Below are positions 61,038-64,000 of a stretch of DNA of 64,000 nt, piece after piece. The position numbers and the translations under genes were made by a program. Origin of the DNA: Corynebacterium kalidii (GTDB lineage: Bacteria; Actinomycetota; Actinomycetes; Mycobacteriales; Mycobacteriaceae); assembly GCF_022869005.1 (NCBI RefSeq), contig NZ_JALIEA010000005.1, positions 1 to 64,000 on the forward strand, in the 5' to 3' direction. Each line of letters begins with the position of its first letter. Positions within the stretch are counted from its first letter, which is position 1. A model generated the notes under the pieces. The model worked only from the letters and a program-made list of their open reading frames with translations. It was not told the origin of the DNA and did not search any database.

Positions 61038-61982
61038 GTGACGGTTATTTCTGTGATCGGCCCGGACGCGCGGGCCGTCGAGCAGGTGACGGCGGGGGTC
61101 GGGACGGCGACCGCGCGGCGGGGGAGACGGTTCGCCGCCGGCGCCGGGCCCGGCGAGGCGGACGGTGTCGTCGCCGTCGTCACGTCGTCGACGGTCACCG
61201 CGGAGGACAGGGAGGTCGTCCGTGCCGTCCGCGACGCGATGGGCGTGGTGGTGGTCTACGGACCCGATGGCACAGACGGGCCTGACGGCCCTGACGGTGG
61301 CACGTTCCCGGCGGAGGCCGGGGTCGTGCACTGCGTGTGGGGCGACGACGGGTACGCCGGGCAACGGTCGTTGGCGGGCCTGGCGGAGGTGGTCGACGGG
61401 ATGTGGGTGGACCGGGAACGCTGGGTGGCGGACGCCCGACGGGCCGACGCCGACCGGCTGGACCGGGTGCGTATCGCCGTCCGGCTCGCGGCGGAGCGCA
61501 TCGCCACCGAGCTGCTCGACACAGGCACAGGCGGCACGGCAGGCACGGCAGGTACAGCCGGCACGGAGGAGCTGGACCGGATGTTCCGGGCGCGGCTCAC
61601 CGTCGCGGTGCTGGAGCAGGGGGTCGAAATGCCGAATCTCGCCCCGGCGGAGCGCACCGGTGAGGAGGGCACGTCGGCGCCGTCGGGTGGGACGGTGCCG
61701 CACCTGGTGACGGTGGCGGCCGCGCTCGGGGCCGGAGGTGCCGCGGCGGCCGGCGTGGTGCGGCTGACGGATTCCCCGGTCGCCGCGGTGGCGGCCGGTG
61801 TCCTCGTCATGACGGCGACCGCGGTCGCGCGGTGGTGGACGGGGCGCGCGGCGCGCCGGGAGCAGGCCGCGGCACGTCGGGCGGCGTCCCTGCGGCGGCG
61901 GTGGGCGGCGACGGTGACCGACGTCGTCGCCCGGATCGTCGTCCCGCCGGTCGCGGAACGGTTGCCCGGGGGTGCGTCATGA
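61038..61982 (+). CDS. Conserved hypothetical membrane-associated protein
   Basis: I do not recognise this 314-residue protein. The N-terminal half (1-130) looks like a Rossmann-type or nucleotide-binding alpha/beta fold (VTVISVIGPD, DGVVAVVTSSTVT, MGVVVVYGPDG), but without a clear P-loop. The middle has two Gly/Thr/Asp-rich repeats (GTDGPDGPDGG and GTGGTAGTAGTAG). The C-terminal half has two adjacent hydrophobic segments (LVTVAAALGAGGAAAAGVV; VAAVAAGVLVMTATAVA) followed by an Arg/Ala-rich amphipathic helix. It is divergent from trmB with 48 bp between, and overlaps the next gene by ATGA. The GTG start has AGGGGG 7 nt upstream. Confidence 0.65.
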   Translation: MTVISVIGPDARAVEQVTAGVGTATARRGRRFAAGAGPGEADGVVAVVTSSTVTAEDREVVRAVRDAMGVVVVYGPDGTDGPDGPDGGTFPAEAGVVHCVWGDDGYAGQRSLAGLAEVVDGMWVDRERWVADARRADADRLDRVRIAVRLAAERIATELLDTGTGGTAGTAGTAGTEELDRMFRARLTVAVLEQGVEMPNLAPAERTGEEGTSAPSGGTVPHLVTVAAALGAGGAAAAGVVRLTDSPVAAVAAGVLVMTATAVARWWTGRAARREQAAARRAASLRRRWAATVTDVVARIVVPPVAERLPGGAS

Positions 61983-62542
61983 CCGGCTGGGAGGAGACGG
62001 GACTGCCCGGGGCCGCGGACCTGGACCCGGTGTCGGCGGGGCAGGTGGAGGCGGGCGAGGGCCTGCTGCTGGACCTGGGGGACGTGACCTTCGGTCTGCC
62101 GGTGTCCCACCGCCTGCCGGGTGAGGAGTCGGTCACGTTGACCGACGAGACCGGCATGACCATCTGCGCCGACACCGACGGGGACGGCCGGGTCGACACC
62201 CTGTCGGTGGTCACCTTCGACGGCGGGTGGTCGTCGTGGCGACGGCAGGACTGCATGAGTGACGGCGTGAACGACCACGCGGAGGACCATGCGGGAGACC
62301 ACGCGGAGGACGGATCAGCCACGGCGGAGATACACGTAGATGTGTCTTCTGTCACATCGGCGGTGGATGGTGACGGGCAGGGCACCGCCGCAGAGGGGGT
62401 GGTAGGCTTATCCGAAAGTGCCGGTGAGCAGGGGGGACGATACGGCGCCTGGGTCGGCATCCCCCCGGCTACCCCCGGAAACGGGCGTGGGTCGTGGGAC
62501 GCGCGCGGGTGGGAATGTGTGGACAGGGGGAACTGGGGTTAG
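61979..62542 (+). CDS. DUF6802-like protein
   Basis: This 187-residue protein has no signal peptide. Its core, DETGMTICADTDGDGRVDTLSVVTFDGGWSSW followed much later by WECVDRGNWG, is the pattern I associate with the corynebacterial DUF6802 group. The DxDGDGxxD segment resembles a calcium-binding loop. Between the two lies a low-complexity His/Asp/Glu/Ala stretch (NDHAEDHAGDHAEDG). The function is unknown. It is coupled to the preceding gene, so the pair may form a complex. Confidence 0.55.
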   Translation: MTGWEETGLPGAADLDPVSAGQVEAGEGLLLDLGDVTFGLPVSHRLPGEESVTLTDETGMTICADTDGDGRVDTLSVVTFDGGWSSWRRQDCMSDGVNDHAEDHAGDHAEDGSATAEIHVDVSSVTSAVDGDGQGTAAEGVVGLSESAGEQGGRYGAWVGIPPATPGNGRGSWDARGWECVDRGNWG

Positions 62543-62613
62543 TCTTGTGAAGCGCAGAAGACCTCATCATCCCTCAGAACATTTCTGAAACACATCTCGT
62601 CAGGAGTTTTCAT

Positions 62614-64000
62614 GACCATTCCCGGGCTCGTCGGCCAGCCACCCACCCAGCACGAGGGTCTCCTCGCCTGGATTACCGAGGCAGTCGAACTTTTCCAGCC
62701 GGAAAACGTGGTCTTCGTCGACGGGTCACGGGAGGAGTGGGACCGCCTGACGGGTGAACTCGTCGAGGCGGGAACGCTGACCAAGCTCAACGAGGAGAAG
62801 CGCCCGAACAGCTTCCTCGCCCGGTCGAACCCGGCGGACGTCGCCCGCGTCGAGTCACGGACCTTCATCTGCTCCGAGAAGCAGGAAGGCGCCGGCCCCA
62901 CCAACAACTGGGCGCCGCCGGCGGCGATGAAGGAGGAGATGTCCGAGCACTTCGCCGGCTCGATGCGTGGGCGCACCATGTACGTCGTCCCGTTCTGCAT
63001 GGGCCCGATCAGCGACCCGCAGCCGAAACTGGGCGTGCAGCTCACCGACTCCGCCTACGTGGTGCTCTCCATGGGCGTGATGACCCGCATGGGGCAGGAG
63101 GCGCTCGACAAGCTCGGCACCGACGGCGCGTTCGTCCGCTGCCTGCACTCCGTCGGTGCCCCGCTGGAGCCGGGCGAGCAGGACGTGCCGTGGCCCTGCA
63201 ACGACACCAAGTACATCACCCAGTTCCCCGAGACCAAGGAGATCTGGTCCTACGGTTCCGGGTACGGCGGAAACGCCATCCTGGCCAAGAAGTGCTACGC
63301 CCTGCGTATCGCCTCGGTCATGGCCAAGGAGGAGGGCTGGCTCGCCGAGCACATGCTCATCCTGAAGCTGACCAGCCCGGAGGGCAAGGACTACCACATC
63401 CTCGGCGCCTTCCCGTCCGCCTGCGGCAAGACCAACCTGGCGATGATCACCCCGACCATCCCGGGCTGGAAGGCCCAGGTCGTCGGCGACGATATCGCCT
63501 GGCTGAAGTTCGGTGAGGACGGCCACCTCTACGCCGTGAACCCGGAGAACGGTTTCTTCGGCGTCGCGCCGGGCACCAGCTACGGCTCCAACCCGATCGC
63601 CATGGAGACCATGGAGGCCGGGAACACCCTGTTCACCAACGTCGCGCTCACCGACGACGGCGACGTCTGGTGGGAGGGCATCGGCGGCGAGGCCCCGGCC
63701 CACCTCATCGACTGGAAGGGCAACGACTGGACGCCCGACTCTGACGAGAAGGCCGCCCACCCGAACTCCCGCTACTGCGTGCCGCTGGCACAGTGCCCGG
63801 TCGCCGCACCGGAGTACGACGACTGGAAGGGCGTCAAGGTCGACGCCATCCTGTTCGGTGGCCGTCGTGCCGACACCGTGCCGCTGGTGTCGCAGACCTA
63901 CGACTGGGAGCACGCCACCATGGTCGGCGCGCTGATGGCCTCCGGCCAGACTGCCGCCCAGGAGGGTGCCGTGGGCACCCTGCGCCACGACCCGATGGCG
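62614..64000 (+). CDS. pckG: Phosphoenolpyruvate carboxykinase (GTP), 3' end outside the window
   Basis: It converts oxaloacetate and GTP to phosphoenolpyruvate, GDP and CO2 in gluconeogenesis. About the first 462 of roughly 600 residues are present. Motifs: [16 protein letters not shown], the Mn/substrate site [16 protein letters not shown], the P-loop-like [13 protein letters not shown], and [16 protein letters not shown] with [15 protein letters not shown]-specific PckG, not the ATP type. CAGGAG lies 5 nt before the ATG, and a 70-nt leader region separates it from the DUF6802 gene. Confidence 0.97.

Overview
The window is a 64 kb piece of a high-GC (about two-thirds G+C or more) Corynebacterium chromosome. 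The evidence is the mycomembrane gene block (glf, glfT2, decaprenyl-phosphate phosphoribosyltransferase, three mycolyltransferases, a cutinase-like lipase, fadD32, pks13, accD, an MmpL transporter), the LGFP-repeat mycolyltransferases, and a gene order (sodA, ldh, glpQ, pheA, serS, glf, mycolate block, trmB, pck) that agrees with what I remember of the C. glutamicum chromosome. The base composition is more like the C. variabile/C. nuruki/C. terpenotabidum side of the genus; the species call is an inference.

Layout. 0-16 kb holds housekeeping and envelope-maintenance genes: superoxide dismutase, lactate dehydrogenase, a patatin, a glycerophosphodiesterase, a DUF5926 protein, thiol peroxidase, an LCP ligase, an SdpI-like protein, a secreted SGNH hydrolase, an acyl-CoA synthetase, a CPBP protease, an amidase, prephenate dehydratase, a histidine phosphatase, a zincin and a septum-formation protein. 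15.7-21.3 kb holds serS, an acyltransferase, a HAD phosphatase, a quinone oxidoreductase and glf. 21.4-28.4 kb is a regulatory and fatty-acid-use module: a PepSY protein with its two-component system, a VOC protein, a fatty-acyl-CoA ligase and an acyl-CoA dehydrogenase. It lies between glf and glfT2. 28.8-49.4 kb is the mycomembrane block. The arabinogalactan operon glfT2-PAP2-ubiA comes first, then the mycolyltransferases, then fadD32-pks13-accD, which activate, carboxylate and condense fatty acids into mycolate. 49.5-54.3 kb is an accessory segment: a DUF6230/DUF6114 membrane pair, an MFS exporter with a divergent LysR regulator, and a DUF3054 protein. 54.3-55.7 kb is a decayed ISL3-family insertion sequence. 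55.7-64 kb holds a flippase-like protein, the MmpL transporter, an NYN protein and trmB as a minus-strand run, then two poorly known genes and the start of GTP-dependent PEP carboxykinase, which is cut by the window edge.

A recurring feature is the leaderless promoter: a -10 hexamer of form NANNNT ending 6-8 nt before the start codon. At least fifteen genes have it, and four divergent gene pairs are driven by two such promoters inside 36-70 bp. This pattern also settles several start codons.

The most useful unexplained structures are: (1) two promoters of the two-component module with TTCAG direct repeats at identical spacing; (2) a possible three-way-junction RNA upstream of glfT2; (3) a 21-bp tandem palindromic repeat in a convergent gap; (4) a perfect 25-bp inverted repeat after glf; (5) a mycolyltransferase paralogue that has lost the conserved LDGLRA loop; (6) the DUF6230/DUF6114 pair with an unusually long second partner. 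No tRNA, rRNA or CRISPR array was seen.
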